Shown piece by piece: positions 11,940-21,361 of a stretch of 64,000 bases of DNA; the first letter of the stretch is position 1, and every line of letters starts with the position of its first letter. Made by a program: the position numbers and the translations under genes. The notes beneath the pieces were generated by a model, which worked only from the letters and a program-made list of their open reading frames with translations, was not told the DNA's origin and ran no database searches. Source of the stretch: Lacunisphaera limnophila (GTDB taxonomy: Bacteria; Verrucomicrobiota; Verrucomicrobiia; Opitutales; Opitutaceae); the NCBI RefSeq assembly GCF_001746835.1, contig NZ_CP016094.1, positions 3,549,501 through 3,613,500 on the forward strand, written 5' to 3'.

Positions 11940-12692
11940 TTAAACTACCGTGGCGGGCGGCGGACCTTTCGGGAAAATCCGCCGCCGCTTCGGCGCAGCC
12001 GACCGCGGCGGCGGCGCGCCGTCCTTCGGCTCCTTGCGCGCGTGCCGGCGGATGCCGAGCCGCCGGTTCTCCGCCGTGCGCTGGATCTGGAATTCCTGCA
12101 TGCGCTGGAACAACGTCAGCATCTGCTCCGGCAGCGCGTAATGGTCGAGCCCCGCCCGGTCGAGCGTCAGCAGCAACTCGTGCGTGGCCTCGAGGGTCGA
12201 CAGGCAACCCGGTTCCGGCTGCCGCTTGATGATATACCGGCTGGGCGCCGCCCCCGAGAACATGATCCGGGGCAGCCGCTGCAGGCTGAGGCTCGTGCGC
12301 AGCATCGGTCGCACCAGCCGCCAGGTCGCATCGAGCAGAAAAACCACGAGCCGCCGCTCCGCCAATTGCGCCGTGAACTCCGCCAGCGGGCCATTCCCCG
12401 GCCGCGGTTCCGACAAATTGAGGGCCTCGCGCCCCGGATAAAGCAGCACCGGCAGGTTCCGCGGGTCGTTGATCAACGCCTGCACCGCCTCGTGCCCGTC
12501 GAAACTCTCCCCGATGTAGAGCTCGCTGTCGGCCAGGCACAGGTGCGTGAGCCGGCCGGTGTTCGCCTTGATCCGCTTGAATTCGTACGGGTGCATCAGG
12601 ATCACGAACTTCGTCCGCGTGGGCATGGGCGTGATCGAGCCGCACCAGCAATGCTGGCGCGGCAGGTAACACTTGTAACACATCACCCTCAT
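11940..12692 (-). CDS. DTW domain protein (tRNA aminocarboxypropyltransferase-type)
   Basis: 250 aa. It starts MRVMCYKCYLPRQHCWC (cysteine cluster), then FVILMHPYEFKR, TGRLTHLCLADSELYIG, LLYPGREALNLS and VFLLDATWRL; the last contains the family's D-[TA]-W signature. The C-terminal tail is lysine/arginine-rich and may bind RNA. It overlaps the preceding gene's stop as ATGA, so the two are probably translationally coupled. It is the intact paralogue of the gene cut at the window start. Confidence 0.85.
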   Translation of the reverse strand: MRVMCYKCYLPRQHCWCGSITPMPTRTKFVILMHPYEFKRIKANTGRLTHLCLADSELYIGESFDGHEAVQALINDPRNLPVLLYPGREALNLSEPRPGNGPLAEFTAQLAERRLVVFLLDATWRLVRPMLRTSLSLQRLPRIMFSGAAPSRYIIKRQPEPGCLSTLEATHELLLTLDRAGLDHYALPEQMLTLFQRMQEFQIQRTAENRRLGIRRHARKEPKDGAPPPRSAAPKRRRIFPKGPPPATVV

Positions 12693-13036
12693 GCGCCGGT
12701 CCGCTCGAGCGTGGCGATGAGGGCGTTGTCGAGCTCGGTCAGGCTGTTGAACTGCCGCTTGGCCCGGGTCATCTTCTCCCGCTGGCGCTCGACCGCCGCC
12801 TGCAGGGCGCGATACGCGGCCACCGCCGCGGGCTGCGTCAGCGGGCCGGTCTCCCGGGCATCCGGCCACGCGGCCTTGTTTGCCTTGTAGCCGGCGGGAT
12901 CGGCCCGGAACTCCGCCAGCGCGGCGCGCACCAGGCCCGTGGTTTCCCCGCGAGCCAGCTGGTCGCGACTGAGAAGCAGGACGGCCCGCATCGCCTCGGT
13001 CACCCGGTCATCGTTCCATTTGATCTTGGCTGCCAT
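12689..13036 (-). CDS. Hypothetical helical protein coupled to DTW gene
   Basis: 115 aa, starting MAAKIKWNDDRVTEAMRAV. Mostly helical and charged, with a likely coiled coil near ERQREKMTRAKRQFNSLTELD. Its stop overlaps the DTW start (ATGA), suggesting a two-gene operon. No family is recognised. Confidence 0.65.
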   Translation of the reverse strand: MAAKIKWNDDRVTEAMRAVLLLSRDQLARGETTGLVRAALAEFRADPAGYKANKAAWPDARETGPLTQPAAVAAYRALQAAVERQREKMTRAKRQFNSLTELDNALIATLERTGA

Positions 13037-13085
13037 GCCCGACTGTCCCCCGCCCCGGCCGACAGGTCAACTCCCCGCCCCGGGC

Positions 13086-14420
13086 TTAATTATCCGACCA
13101 CGCCGCCGGGGCCGGCGGCGGCCCGGGCCGCACCCGCCGCTCCCGCCGGGGATCGATCTCCTCCAGTTCGGGCTCGGGAATGCACGTGAAGGAGATCCGC
13201 ATCGGGGCGCTCTCGGTGACGCCGTGCGCGCTGCCGAGATAGACGCTGCCGTTACCGTAGGTGCGGTTGAGCGTGTCCATCGCCCCCAGCAGCCGCCCGC
13301 GCGCCTCGTCACGGGCCTGGTGGAACAGGTCGGGCGTGTGCCCGGCCGCAGGCAGCAGGCGCGTCAGGACCACGCCCACCCGCATCGGCGCCCGTGCCCG
13401 CAGCGCCGCCGGGCGCCGCGCCCAGAGCCGGTTCAGCGCGACCGTGAGCGCCAGGGTGTCCTGCGTCTCGGTCAGACGCAGCTCGTCGGCCCAGGCCACG
13501 TCGTCATAATAGTCGAGATGCAGCGTGAGGGCGCCCGCGTAGCAGCCGATGTTGCGCAGGCGCATCGCGGCCTTCTGCAGCAGACGGTGCAACACGGCGT
13601 GCGCCTTCGGCCCGGTGCGCAGGTAGGGCGGCAGCACATGCGAGTGGCCGATCGTCTGGTGGCGCTCCACCGGCAGGGCGATCGTCTCGCCCCGCAGCAG
13701 GGCGTGCATGCGCTCCCCCTCCACCCCGCCCCAGATGCCGCGCAACTCCGCCTTGGTCGCGGCGTACAGCTGCGCGGCCGTGTCGATCCCGTGCGCCCGC
13801 AGCCGGGCCTCCATGCGCGCGCCCACCCCGAGGAAATCCCGCAGCTGCAGGCCGAGCAGCCGCCCGGGCAGGTCCGCGTCGTCGAGCACCACCAGGCCGT
13901 CGGGCTTCTGCAGGTCCGTGGCCATCTTCGCCAGCAGCCAGTTCGGCGCGATGCCGATGGAACTGGTCAGGCACGGGCCGATCTCCCGGGCGATCCGCGC
14001 CTTGATCTGCCGCGCCACGGCCACGGCCCGCTCCCGCGGGGCGAAGGTCGCCGTGAGGTCGCACTCCATCTCGTCGATCGACTTGATCGCCGTGACGTGG
14101 ATGCACGACTCGATGACCGCGAGCAGGCGGCGGTGGTAGCCGATGTAGACCGCCGGCCGCTGCTGGACCAGGATGATGTCCGGGCACAGTTGGCGGGCCT
14201 CGGCGATGCCCGTGCCCACCTTCACCCCCCGGGCCTTGGCCGCGTAGCTGGCCGCGATGCAGCAGGTGGTGTCGGCCAGCACGGGCACGATCCCCAGCGG
14301 CTTCCCGCGCAGCTCCGGCCGCTCCTGCTGCTCGCAGGAGGCGAAGAAGGAGTTGAAGTCGACGGCGAGGGTCCGGAGGGGCACGCGCCGATCGTTCCGG
14401 CCGCGCGCCCGCGCCGTCAA
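13086..14420 (-). CDS. Y-family DNA polymerase (UmuC/DinB-type)
   Basis: 444 aa. Catalytic motif I is LAVDFNSFFASCEQ, with the metal-binding D. The second acidic cluster is IKSIDEMECDL, corresponding to the S-x-DE motif. TSSIGIAPNWLLAKMATDLQKP is the fingers/palm signature of the family, and FLGVGARMEARLRAHGI is the helix-hairpin-helix thumb. It should carry out translesion synthesis. The C-terminus ends in a proline-rich tail without a clear clamp-binding motif. No lexA-like repressor gene is adjacent. Confidence 0.88.
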   Translation of the reverse strand: MTARARGRNDRRVPLRTLAVDFNSFFASCEQQERPELRGKPLGIVPVLADTTCCIAASYAAKARGVKVGTGIAEARQLCPDIILVQQRPAVYIGYHRRLLAVIESCIHVTAIKSIDEMECDLTATFAPRERAVAVARQIKARIAREIGPCLTSSIGIAPNWLLAKMATDLQKPDGLVVLDDADLPGRLLGLQLRDFLGVGARMEARLRAHGIDTAAQLYAATKAELRGIWGGVEGERMHALLRGETIALPVERHQTIGHSHVLPPYLRTGPKAHAVLHRLLQKAAMRLRNIGCYAGALTLHLDYYDDVAWADELRLTETQDTLALTVALNRLWARRPAALRARAPMRVGVVLTRLLPAAGHTPDLFHQARDEARGRLLGAMDTLNRTYGNGSVYLGSAHGVTESAPMRISFTCIPEPELEEIDPRRERRVRPGPPPAPAAWSDN

Positions 14421-14629
14421 AACGGGAAATGACCTCGCGGCGTTTCCCGCACCCGGTGAACGGGTTGCCGGAAAACATTTTTCCGGGGAATTATTTTGAC
14501 TCCCCGGATCGCGAAAATGAGTCGGAAAACGGAAAAGTCAGCGCGGGGTGCCGCGTTTCCGAGTGACGGGAACGGTCCGCCGCCGACAGGTGCCCGCCGC
14601 GGCACGCGCCCGCCCCTCCGGCCACGCCC

Positions 14630-14731
14630 TCAGCGGGCGCTTTTCTTGAGCCGCTTGTCGGCTTTTTTCTGCGCCGGGGTCTTGAGGGGCTGCTTGCGGG
14701 TCTGTTTCTGGGAGTTCTGGGATTTGGCCAT
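14630..14731 (-). CDS. Very small lysine-rich protein (33 aa)
   Basis: MAKSQNSQKQTRKQPLKTPA followed by more K/R residues. Strongly basic and disordered-looking, resembling its neighbour at 14818-14961. No ribosome binding site is evident on this strand, which lowers confidence. It could be a nucleic-acid-binding small protein or not a gene. Confidence 0.4.
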   Translation of the reverse strand: MAKSQNSQKQTRKQPLKTPAQKKADKRLKKSAR

Positions 14732-14817
14732 GGGAAGGAGGATTGGTACGGACGGGTTGAAAAAGAAGGCGACGCCGCCCGGCTGAACCGGAGCGGCGCC
14801 GCAGGAAGGGAGGAAGC

Positions 14818-14961
14818 TTACTTGCGCTTGGCGGCGGCAGCCTTGGCCTTGGTGGCCTGCTGCGCCGTGATCAGCGCGTTCTTCTGCCGGTTCACGCCGT
14901 CGGTTTTCGACTGCTTTTGCGAGGCGTGCTTCTGCGTGGATTTGGGGGATCGGTCGCCCAT
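14818..14961 (-). CDS. Small lysine-rich protein (47 aa)
   Basis: MGDRSPKSTQKHASQKQSKT, ending in an A/K tail AKAAAAKRK. An AAGGA lies about ten bases before the start. The basic A/K-rich tail is like that of histone-like or small stress proteins, but no family is recognised. It shares QKQ/K-rich composition with the 33-aa frame 86 bp downstream, so the two may be diverged duplicates. Confidence 0.5.
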   Translation of the reverse strand: MGDRSPKSTQKHASQKQSKTDGVNRQKNALITAQQATKAKAAAAKRK

Positions 14962-15056
14962 GTGGGGGTTTTCCTTGGTTGAGTTGACTCACCTTCGGAA
15001 TGGATGTTTCCCCGACGGCGTGCGCCACCCTACCTGTGATCGAGACGGATAGCGAG

Positions 15057-15080
15057 CCCCGCCGCCTTCTTTCGGCGGGG
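15057..15080. terminator. GC-rich hairpin
   Basis: Stem CCCCGCCG/CGGCGGGG with an 8-nt T-rich loop and no following T run. It separates the leftward small genes from the rightward gene at 15152 and may be structural. Confidence 0.35.
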
Positions 15081-15151
15081 TGTTCCCGGCCCGGCGGCCG
15101 GAACGCGTTTTCTCACTTGGCAGCCACGGCCCCGGCCGGAAGAGTCGCGGC

Positions 15152-15400
15152 ATGAACTACCGGACCAAGGCGGAGTATTTTATCCAAGGCATCACCCAGG
15201 GCTTCGTCGAGGCGACCGAGGTCATCGCGTGGTCCGACGAGGTGGTGGTGACCGCCCCCACGCCCGAGGACTGGATGCTCGAGATTTCCAGCTGCGGCCC
15301 CGATGACCGCATGGTCATCCTGAGCCACCTGAACACGGTGAAGGGCGTGGCCGACCCGGTCGAGCTCGCCGCCCTGCTCAAGGCCAAGGGCATCGGGTAA
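15152..15400 (+). CDS. Hypothetical protein, 82 aa
   Basis: MNYRTKAEYFIQGITQGFVE followed by WSDEVVVTAPTPEDWMLEIS. A compact acidic protein with no signal or membrane segment and no family recognised. The upstream extension to 15080 is unlikely to be coding. Confidence 0.55.
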   Translation: MNYRTKAEYFIQGITQGFVEATEVIAWSDEVVVTAPTPEDWMLEISSCGPDDRMVILSHLNTVKGVADPVELAALLKAKGIG

Positions 15401-15475
15401 CCCCCGGCGACCCGATCGTGGGTCGCGCCATTTCCCGCTGGCGAAAGCGGACGTCTTGGTTCCCTCAGTAACCCC

Positions 15476-16330
15476 ATGTCCGATTCTCCCGCTTCCCTGG
15501 TCTGGTTGATCACCGGCTGCTCCTCCGGCTTGGGCCGGGCCCTGGCCTCGGCCGCGCTGGCCCGCGGCGACCGGGTCGCCGCCACGGCCCGCCAGCCCGC
15601 CGCGCTCGCCGATCTCGCCGCCGCCTACCCCGACACCTGCCGCACCTTCGCGCTTGATGTCACCGATCCCGCCCAGGTCACCGCGGCCCTGGCCGGGACG
15701 GTGGCCGCCTTCGGCCGGCTCGATGTCCTGGTGAACAACGCCGGCTACGGCCTCGTGGGCGCGCTCGAGGAATGCTCCGAGGCCCAGATCGCCCGCAATT
15801 TCGAGGTCAACTGCTTCGGCGCCCTCCGCGTGATCCGCACCGCGCTGCCCCAGTTCCGGGCGCAAAAGGGCGGCCACGTCATCTGTATCAGCGCCGCCGC
15901 CGCCATCGCCAACTACGCGGGCTTCTCCGTCTACGGCGCCGCCAAGCGCGCCCTCGAGGGCGCGGCCGAGGCCCTCGCGCTGGAGGGCCGGCCCTTCGGC
16001 CTGAAGGTCACCCTCGTCCAACCCGGCCCCTTCCGCACCGACTTCATCGCCCGCTCCCTCGACCGCGCCACCACGCCCCTGCCCGACTACGAGGCCACCA
16101 GCGGCAAGTTCGCCCGCTTCCTCGGGACCATGGACGGCAAGCAGCCCGGCGACCCCGCCCGGGCGGCCGCGGCGATCATCGCGGCCGCCACCGCGGACCG
16201 CCCGCCCCTGCGCCTCGTGCTCGGACCCTACGCGACCGACAAGGTCCGCCGCACGCTCACCGCCAGCCAGCGCGAACTGGATGCCTGGGCGCCGGTGGGC
16301 GGCCCGACCGACTTCACGGCGGGCACCTGA
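15476..16330 (+). CDS. Short-chain dehydrogenase/reductase
   Basis: 284 aa. The cofactor motif is TGCSSGLG (residues 13-20), followed by NNAGYGLVG and the YGAAK active site with the upstream ISAAAA serine, so the catalytic S-Y-K set is present. It belongs to the classical SDR group of oxidoreductases. The gap to the next gene is 3 bp, suggesting co-transcription. The substrate is unknown. Confidence 0.88.
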   Translation: MSDSPASLVWLITGCSSGLGRALASAALARGDRVAATARQPAALADLAAAYPDTCRTFALDVTDPAQVTAALAGTVAAFGRLDVLVNNAGYGLVGALEECSEAQIARNFEVNCFGALRVIRTALPQFRAQKGGHVICISAAAAIANYAGFSVYGAAKRALEGAAEALALEGRPFGLKVTLVQPGPFRTDFIARSLDRATTPLPDYEATSGKFARFLGTMDGKQPGDPARAAAAIIAAATADRPPLRLVLGPYATDKVRRTLTASQRELDAWAPVGGPTDFTAGT

Positions 16331-16333
16331 CCC

Positions 16334-17275
16334 ATGGCGACCGTCATCATCGGGGCCGGCATCTCCGGCCTGCTCCTCGCCCAGGCCCTGCACGAAAGCG
16401 GCCAAGGCCCCATCCTCATCGACAAAAGTCGCGGTGTCGGCGGCCGCATGGCGACCAAGCGTGTGGGCGAGGCCGTCTTCGATTCCGGCGCGCAGTTCTT
16501 CACCGTGCGCGATGCCACCTTCCAGGCCCACACCGAGCGCTGGCGGCAAGCGGGCCTCGTCGCCGACTGGCCGGATTCCCCGCACCGCCGCCTGATCGGC
16601 CGACCGGCCATGACCGCCGTGCCCAAGGCCCTCGCCGTGGACCTCGACCTGCGCCGCGAACACCGCGCCACCGCCGTCCGCCGGCTCGCCGACGGCACCT
16701 GGACGATCACCCTCGCCGACCGGGAGCCCCTCGCCGCCTCGCGCCTGATCCTGACCTGCCCCGTGCCCCAGGCCCTGGCCTTGCTGGATGCCGGCCAGAC
16801 TTCATTGCCGGCCGACCTGCGCGCCGCCCTCGACCGGCTGACCTATCACCCCTGCCTCGCACTGCTGGTCACGCTGGCTGGCCCGAGCGCCGTGCCCCCC
16901 GCGGGGGTCGCCTTTGGGGACGGACCGGTGCGTTGGATCGCCGACAACACGCTCAAGGGTGTCGCCCCGGGCGTGCCCGCCGCGGTGACCATCCATGCCG
17001 CCGCCGGATTCTCCGCGGAACATTACGCTGCGCCCGAAGCGGATGTCACGGCCCGGCTGCTCGCCGCCGTGAGCGACCTGCTCGGCGCCGCGGCGGTGAC
17101 CTCGACGACGCTGCATCGCTGGAAATTCAGCGAGCCCAAGGCCACCTACCCGACGCCCAGCCTGTGGCGGCCGGACCTGCAGCTGGGTTTCGCCGGGGAT
17201 TGTTTTGGCGGTCCTAAGGTCGAGGGCGCCGCGCTCTCCGGCCTGCACCTGGCCGCGAGCCTGGCGTCCGCCTGA
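16334..17275 (+). CDS. FAD/NAD(P)-dependent oxidoreductase (renalase-like amine-oxidase fold)
   Basis: 313 aa. The N-terminal ADP-binding fold is VIIGAGISGLLLAQAL, then LIDKSRGVGGRMATKR and FDSGAQFFTVRD, characteristic of the renalase-like flavoprotein group. The C-terminal GDCFGGPKVEGAALSGLHLA is the FAD-contacting segment. It probably forms an operon with the SDR gene upstream. The physiological substrate is unknown. Confidence 0.85.
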   Translation: MATVIIGAGISGLLLAQALHESGQGPILIDKSRGVGGRMATKRVGEAVFDSGAQFFTVRDATFQAHTERWRQAGLVADWPDSPHRRLIGRPAMTAVPKALAVDLDLRREHRATAVRRLADGTWTITLADREPLAASRLILTCPVPQALALLDAGQTSLPADLRAALDRLTYHPCLALLVTLAGPSAVPPAGVAFGDGPVRWIADNTLKGVAPGVPAAVTIHAAAGFSAEHYAAPEADVTARLLAAVSDLLGAAAVTSTTLHRWKFSEPKATYPTPSLWRPDLQLGFAGDCFGGPKVEGAALSGLHLAASLASA

Positions 17276-17722
17276 TCAGCGCAGCACGCCGCGCCGGATC
17301 ATCGCCCGGGCATAGACGAACAGCAGCACCCCGACCACGATGATGGTCGCGGTGAAGATCAGCGGCACGACCCCACCCATGATCTTCATGCCCTCGGAGA
17401 GCACGAAATTATGGATGAAGGTGACGGTCATGCCCACGAGCACCAGAAAGTTGACGCGCAAGGCCCACCGGTTGCGCAACAGCAGGAGCACCGAGCCCAG
17501 CAGGCTGCCCCACGTCGCCACGCCCCAGGCCAGCACCACCACCAACGGGAAACTGAAAAAGTACGCCAGTTGTTCCGGCGTGAAGGCCTTCAGGTAGGCC
17601 TCGTTTTTCAGCTGCGTCATAGTGAAGTCCATCGCCCCGATCGCATTCCACAGCAGGGACAGAATCCCTACGACCCAAAGGTGCCACGGCGTCTTGGTTG
17701 CCGGCTCGTTTGCGTCAGCCAT
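17276..17722 (-). CDS. Four-TM membrane protein of unknown function
   Basis: 148 aa. Hydrophobic segments fall near residues 13-31, 55-77, 84-103 and 115-139. It begins KTPWHLWVVGILSLLWNAIGAMDF and includes AFTPEQLAYF, a pattern known from uncharacterised small membrane proteins of many proteobacteria. It is convergent with, and directly abuts, the flavoprotein gene. Confidence 0.7.
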   Translation of the reverse strand: MADANEPATKTPWHLWVVGILSLLWNAIGAMDFTMTQLKNEAYLKAFTPEQLAYFFSFPLVVVLAWGVATWGSLLGSVLLLLRNRWALRVNFLVLVGMTVTFIHNFVLSEGMKIMGGVVPLIFTATIIVVGVLLFVYARAMIRRGVLR

Positions 17723-17775
17723 GGCGGCAGCAAAGGCCCTCGCGGGTCGCGCGTCAATCTCCGGCCGGCCCGCGG

Positions 17776-19146
17776 TCAGACCGCGTAACCCCGGCGCATG
17801 GGCCGCTGGAGCATCGCGTCGGCCGCCGGGTCGTTGACGAACCGCTCGACCGCCGGATCCCAGTCAAGGGCGCTGCGCCCGAGCCGGATCGCGATGTTGG
17901 CCAGGTGCGGGATCGTGATCGACCGGTGGCCGGTCTCGATCGGGGTGATCGTCTCGGTGCGGTTCAGGATGCCGTCGATGAAATTGTGCTCGTGCACCTT
18001 GCTCTCGGGCAGGCGGATCTCGCCGTCCTTGATGCGTTCGCGGCGCAACTCGGCCGGGGTCGTGGTGATGGTGTCGCGGCTCACGAAGAGCGAGCGGCCG
18101 TCCTCGCCCTCGAAGAGAATGCCGTTGGGATGGGCGTTGGACACATTCACCCGCACGCCGCTGCCATAAATCACATCAAAATCAAAGGCCGTGGAGGTGT
18201 TGTAGAGCGCCGTCGCCTCCGGCTGCGTGACCGAGCGGATCTCGATCCGGGACGGACCGCTGCCGTCCATGCCGAGGGCCCACTGCACGATGTCGAGGTG
18301 GTGCGCGCCCCAGTCGGTGATCATGCCGCCGGAGAAGGCGTAGTTGTGCCGCCAGTTTAGCTGGAAGAGCGCGGGCACGTAGGGCCGCTCGGGGGCCGGC
18401 CCGAGCCAGAGATCGAAGTTCACGCCGGCGGGCGGCGTCTCGGGCTGCGTCCGGTCGGCCAGCTTCGACCAATTGGTGTGCCCGCCCGGCAGGCCGACCT
18501 TGATGCCGGTGACCCGGCCGATGCGGCCGTTGCGGATGAACTCGCAGGCAGTGCGGAAATAGACACTGCTGCGCTGCTGGCTGCCGGTCTGCCAGACGAT
18601 GCCGTGGGCCTTCACCGCATCGGCCATGCGCCGGCCTTCGCCGACGGTCAGGGTGAGCGGTTTCTGTCCGTAGACATGCAGGCCCCGCTGGGCCGCCAGC
18701 AGCGCCACGGCGCAGTGCCAGTGGTCGGGGGTGCTGACCACGACGGCGTCGAGATCCTCGCGGGCAAACATGTCGCGGAAATCCTCGTAAACCTTGCAGC
18801 CGGCATTGGCGCCCTTGGTCTGTTCGGCGTAGTGCGCGTCGACCGCCCGCTTGCCGACCTGGCGGCCGCCCTGCAGCTCGCCACGGTAACCGTAATTGGG
18901 CAGCTCATTCACCGGATCCGCCACTGCGACGATCTGCACGCGGGGATCGGACAGGAAATTAGGTGTCGTCGAGTGCGCAATCGTGCCGTAACCGACCAAC
19001 CCCACGTTCACGCGGCTACCGGGCGCCGGACGCCGGGCCGGACGGGACCCGGGCGAGCGGCAGGCCGTGAGGGCCGGAAGCACCAGACCGGCGGCAGCCA
19101 GGGCGGAGGTTTTGATGAAATCACGACGGGCGAGCGAACGATTCAT
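17776..19146 (-). CDS. Tat-exported Gfo/Idh/MocA oxidoreductase, probable lipoprotein
   Basis: 456 aa from ATG 19146. The Tat motif ARRDFIK is followed by a hydrophobic stretch and LTAC, a likely lipobox, so the protein may be a lipid-anchored periplasmic enzyme. Rossmann motif GLVGYGTIAH, VSTPDHWHC, EKP replaced by QKP (YGQKPLTL), and MITDWGAHHLDIVQW are present. The E-to-Q change in the usual EKP motif is notable, but the lysine is kept. Confidence 0.85.
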   Translation of the reverse strand: MNRSLARRDFIKTSALAAAGLVLPALTACRSPGSRPARRPAPGSRVNVGLVGYGTIAHSTTPNFLSDPRVQIVAVADPVNELPNYGYRGELQGGRQVGKRAVDAHYAEQTKGANAGCKVYEDFRDMFAREDLDAVVVSTPDHWHCAVALLAAQRGLHVYGQKPLTLTVGEGRRMADAVKAHGIVWQTGSQQRSSVYFRTACEFIRNGRIGRVTGIKVGLPGGHTNWSKLADRTQPETPPAGVNFDLWLGPAPERPYVPALFQLNWRHNYAFSGGMITDWGAHHLDIVQWALGMDGSGPSRIEIRSVTQPEATALYNTSTAFDFDVIYGSGVRVNVSNAHPNGILFEGEDGRSLFVSRDTITTTPAELRRERIKDGEIRLPESKVHEHNFIDGILNRTETITPIETGHRSITIPHLANIAIRLGRSALDWDPAVERFVNDPAADAMLQRPMRRGYAV

Positions 19147-19423
19147 GGGGAGGGGTAATCCGGATGGGGTTACTAGACAGGACACCAACAACCCTTCACC
19201 ATGGGAACCACCGCCGTTATCGCCAGTGCAAAGACTTGTCGGGAAAACCCGTGCGCGGTCTCGGCCACGCGCCGCCCATTATCGGCGCATCAGCCGCGAA
19301 ATTCTCCCCCGCGCTCTTAAGAAAAACGTCAAAGCCGTACCTGCCTCGCCGCACCGCGCGGGATTTTACAACGCCGTGACCAGAATCGCCGCCCGCGCGC
19401 TCCAGTCGGCCGAGCGGGCGCCG

Positions 19424-19855
19424 ATGAAAAAGACCATGTCCTCACCCATTCGCCTTCTCGCCCTCTGCCTGGTGGTTGCCGGCCCCCTTTCCGCGGCACC
19501 TGAGTCTTGGACCGGTTTGAAGATCGGCATGTCGGCCGAGCAGACCGTCACCCTGCTGGGCAGTCCCTTGCTGCGCAGCCGTGGCCATGGTTTTGAAACC
19601 TGGACCTACGACGCGGGGGCGGAGGTGGTCATCCACGGCAACGTCGTCGGCTGGACCGGACCCGCCACCACCGGAAGCGCTGCGCGCAGCACGGACATCT
19701 GGAGCCAACGCGAACCCGGTCGCTACTACGCGACCCTCCACACCGGTCTGCCCGCCGCCAGCCCCGCTCCGGCCGGCGTCGCACCCGCGCTGATCCCCTC
19801 CCGCCGGTCTGCGCCGCCCGCTGGCCCGCGCGATCGTGATTACATTCGCGGCTGA
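19424..19855 (+). CDS. Secreted hypothetical protein
   Basis: 143 aa, MKKTMSSPIRLLALCLVVAG then LSAAPE: a Sec signal peptide. Residues WTGLKIGMSAEQTVTLLGSPLLRSRGHGFETWTYD resemble the SmpA/BamE-like 'G-x-s-x-x-x-v-x-x-l-G-x-P' motif of small outer-membrane-assembly proteins. The C-terminus is proline- and arginine-rich. Relation to that fold is an inference. Confidence 0.6.
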   Translation: MKKTMSSPIRLLALCLVVAGPLSAAPESWTGLKIGMSAEQTVTLLGSPLLRSRGHGFETWTYDAGAEVVIHGNVVGWTGPATTGSAARSTDIWSQREPGRYYATLHTGLPAASPAPAGVAPALIPSRRSAPPAGPRDRDYIRG

Positions 19856-19893
19856 GGCCCCGGTTACCGGGCTTACGCCGCGCACCCGCTCCG

Positions 19894-20804
19894 TTAGGCG
19901 TCGCGGATGGTCCCGTCCCAAGTGCGCTGAGCCCGGGCCGTGCCGCAATCCGGACAGGTCGTCAGGTCGAGCATGGCCTGGCAATGCGGACACTGGGCGG
20001 ACGAGGCAAAGGGATCGAAGGCCTGACGACAGGACGGGCAGCGCCAGTACGCGCCCCGGGGCGGCGAAGCGTGGCAATCCGGACACTTGAACTCCGGCCG
20101 CCGGGGCAATTGCTCGACCGTGCGCAGGGCCCGGGCTTGCTGGAAACTCTGCCAGCAGTTCGAGAGCATGAAAAACGCCATGATGCCGGTCCAGAGCGAC
20201 TGCCACCAGACCGCCAGCCCGATCAGCGCCACGCCCCCGCCCAGGCCGATGCCCGTCGCCACCAGCAGGCTGCGCGCCTTGCCCAGCGGATACCAGAGCA
20301 GCGAGCGCAGCATCTGCCCGCCATCCAGCGGATAGACCGGCAGCAGGTTGAAAACCAACAGGACCACATTCATCCAGAGGACGGCCTGCACGAACACGTA
20401 CAGATCCGGATTGGTCTCGAACGCGCCCGTGGCGCGAACCGCGAAGAAGACGCCCAGGAAAACCGGGAAGAGCACGACATTGACCAGCGGACCCGCCGCG
20501 ATGCTCCACAGGGTCGCCCCGGCCGGGCCGGCGGCGCCACATACGCCACGCCGCCGAGCGGCCAGAGCACAATCTGGTCGGCCTGACCGCCCACCTGCCG
20601 GCAGGCCAGCGCGTGGCCGAATTCGTGCAGCAGCACCACGACAAAAAGCGCGAGGTACTCGAGCAGCGCCCAGACGGGCGAGACGTAATTGGGCACGCGC
20701 GTGGAAACCGAATACACGGCCACCACGAACCACGACCAATGTACGTGGACATCAATGCCCCAGAGGCGGAAAAGACGGAGGGAACCTTGCCGGGTCGGCG
20801 TCAT
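19894..20804 (-). pseudogene. Site-2 protease (M50) with C-terminal zinc ribbons, frameshifted
   Basis: The N-terminal frame from 20804 carries VDVHVHWSWFVVAVY-like membrane helices and the HEFGH zinc motif (residues 60-64). The C-terminal frame, ending at 19894, carries NLLPVYPLDGGQML (the second metal-binding LDG motif) and three zinc-ribbon CxxC pairs (CPDC, CPSC, CPHC, CPDC). The two meet at the C4/G4 run at 20517-20520, where one missing G on the coding strand breaks the frame; adding it gives PARPGATLWSIAAGP. It is either a sequencing error or a recent inactivation. Confidence 0.8.
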
Positions 20805-20977
20805 GGGCCGATGGCGACAGGACGCGGGGCCGAGCGCAATCCGGCATTACGCAGCCCATGAGCCAGTTAAAATCGCTACACACCCCCTAGGTGAACACCC
20901 CGGGCAGTTGGGGGTTGTGCGAGCCTGCTCCGCAACTACCTTGACGCTATCCGATCCCTTCCACGCCGTCCGATTGC

Positions 20978-21361
20978 ATGAGCCGTATCCTTTTAGTCGA
21001 TGATCATGAGCCCGTCTGCATTTCCCTGCAGGCGATGATCAAGGGCATGGGTCACGAAACGGTGTACGCCACGACCGGCAAGCAGGCCCTGGTCATGCAC
21101 CAGCAGGATCCGGTGGACGTCTTGGTGACGGATATCTTCATGCCCGACATGGATGGCTATGAGCTCATCCAGAAATTCCACCGCGACTACCCGGAGGTGA
21201 AGGTCGTCGCCATGAGCGGCGGCATTCCGCGCGCTCCCGGCGGACCTTATCTGGAAGTGGCCGGCAAATTCGGGGCCCAATGGCTCCTGCGCAAACCCTT
21301 CAGCGCGACCCGGCTCATCGAGATCATCACCGAGGCCACCGGCGAAGCCGTCGGTCACTGA
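20978..21361 (+). CDS. Stand-alone response regulator receiver domain
   Basis: 127 aa and a single CheY-like domain: acidic pair D8/D9 (ILLVDDHEP), phosphoacceptor D52 in VTDIFMPDMDG, the T/S position in VVAMSGG, and the conserved lysine in LLRKPFS. There is no output domain and no kinase next to it, so it probably acts by protein contact in a phosphorelay. Confidence 0.9.
   Translation: MSRILLVDDHEPVCISLQAMIKGMGHETVYATTGKQALVMHQQDPVDVLVTDIFMPDMDGYELIQKFHRDYPEVKVVAMSGGIPRAPGGPYLEVAGKFGAQWLLRKPFSATRLIEIITEATGEAVGH

Noticed and set aside
15113-16663. A 516-codon minus-strand frame opposite the SDR gene
   Set aside because: Shadow frame of the SDR and flavoprotein genes, with no domain and glycine/alanine-rich filler composition.
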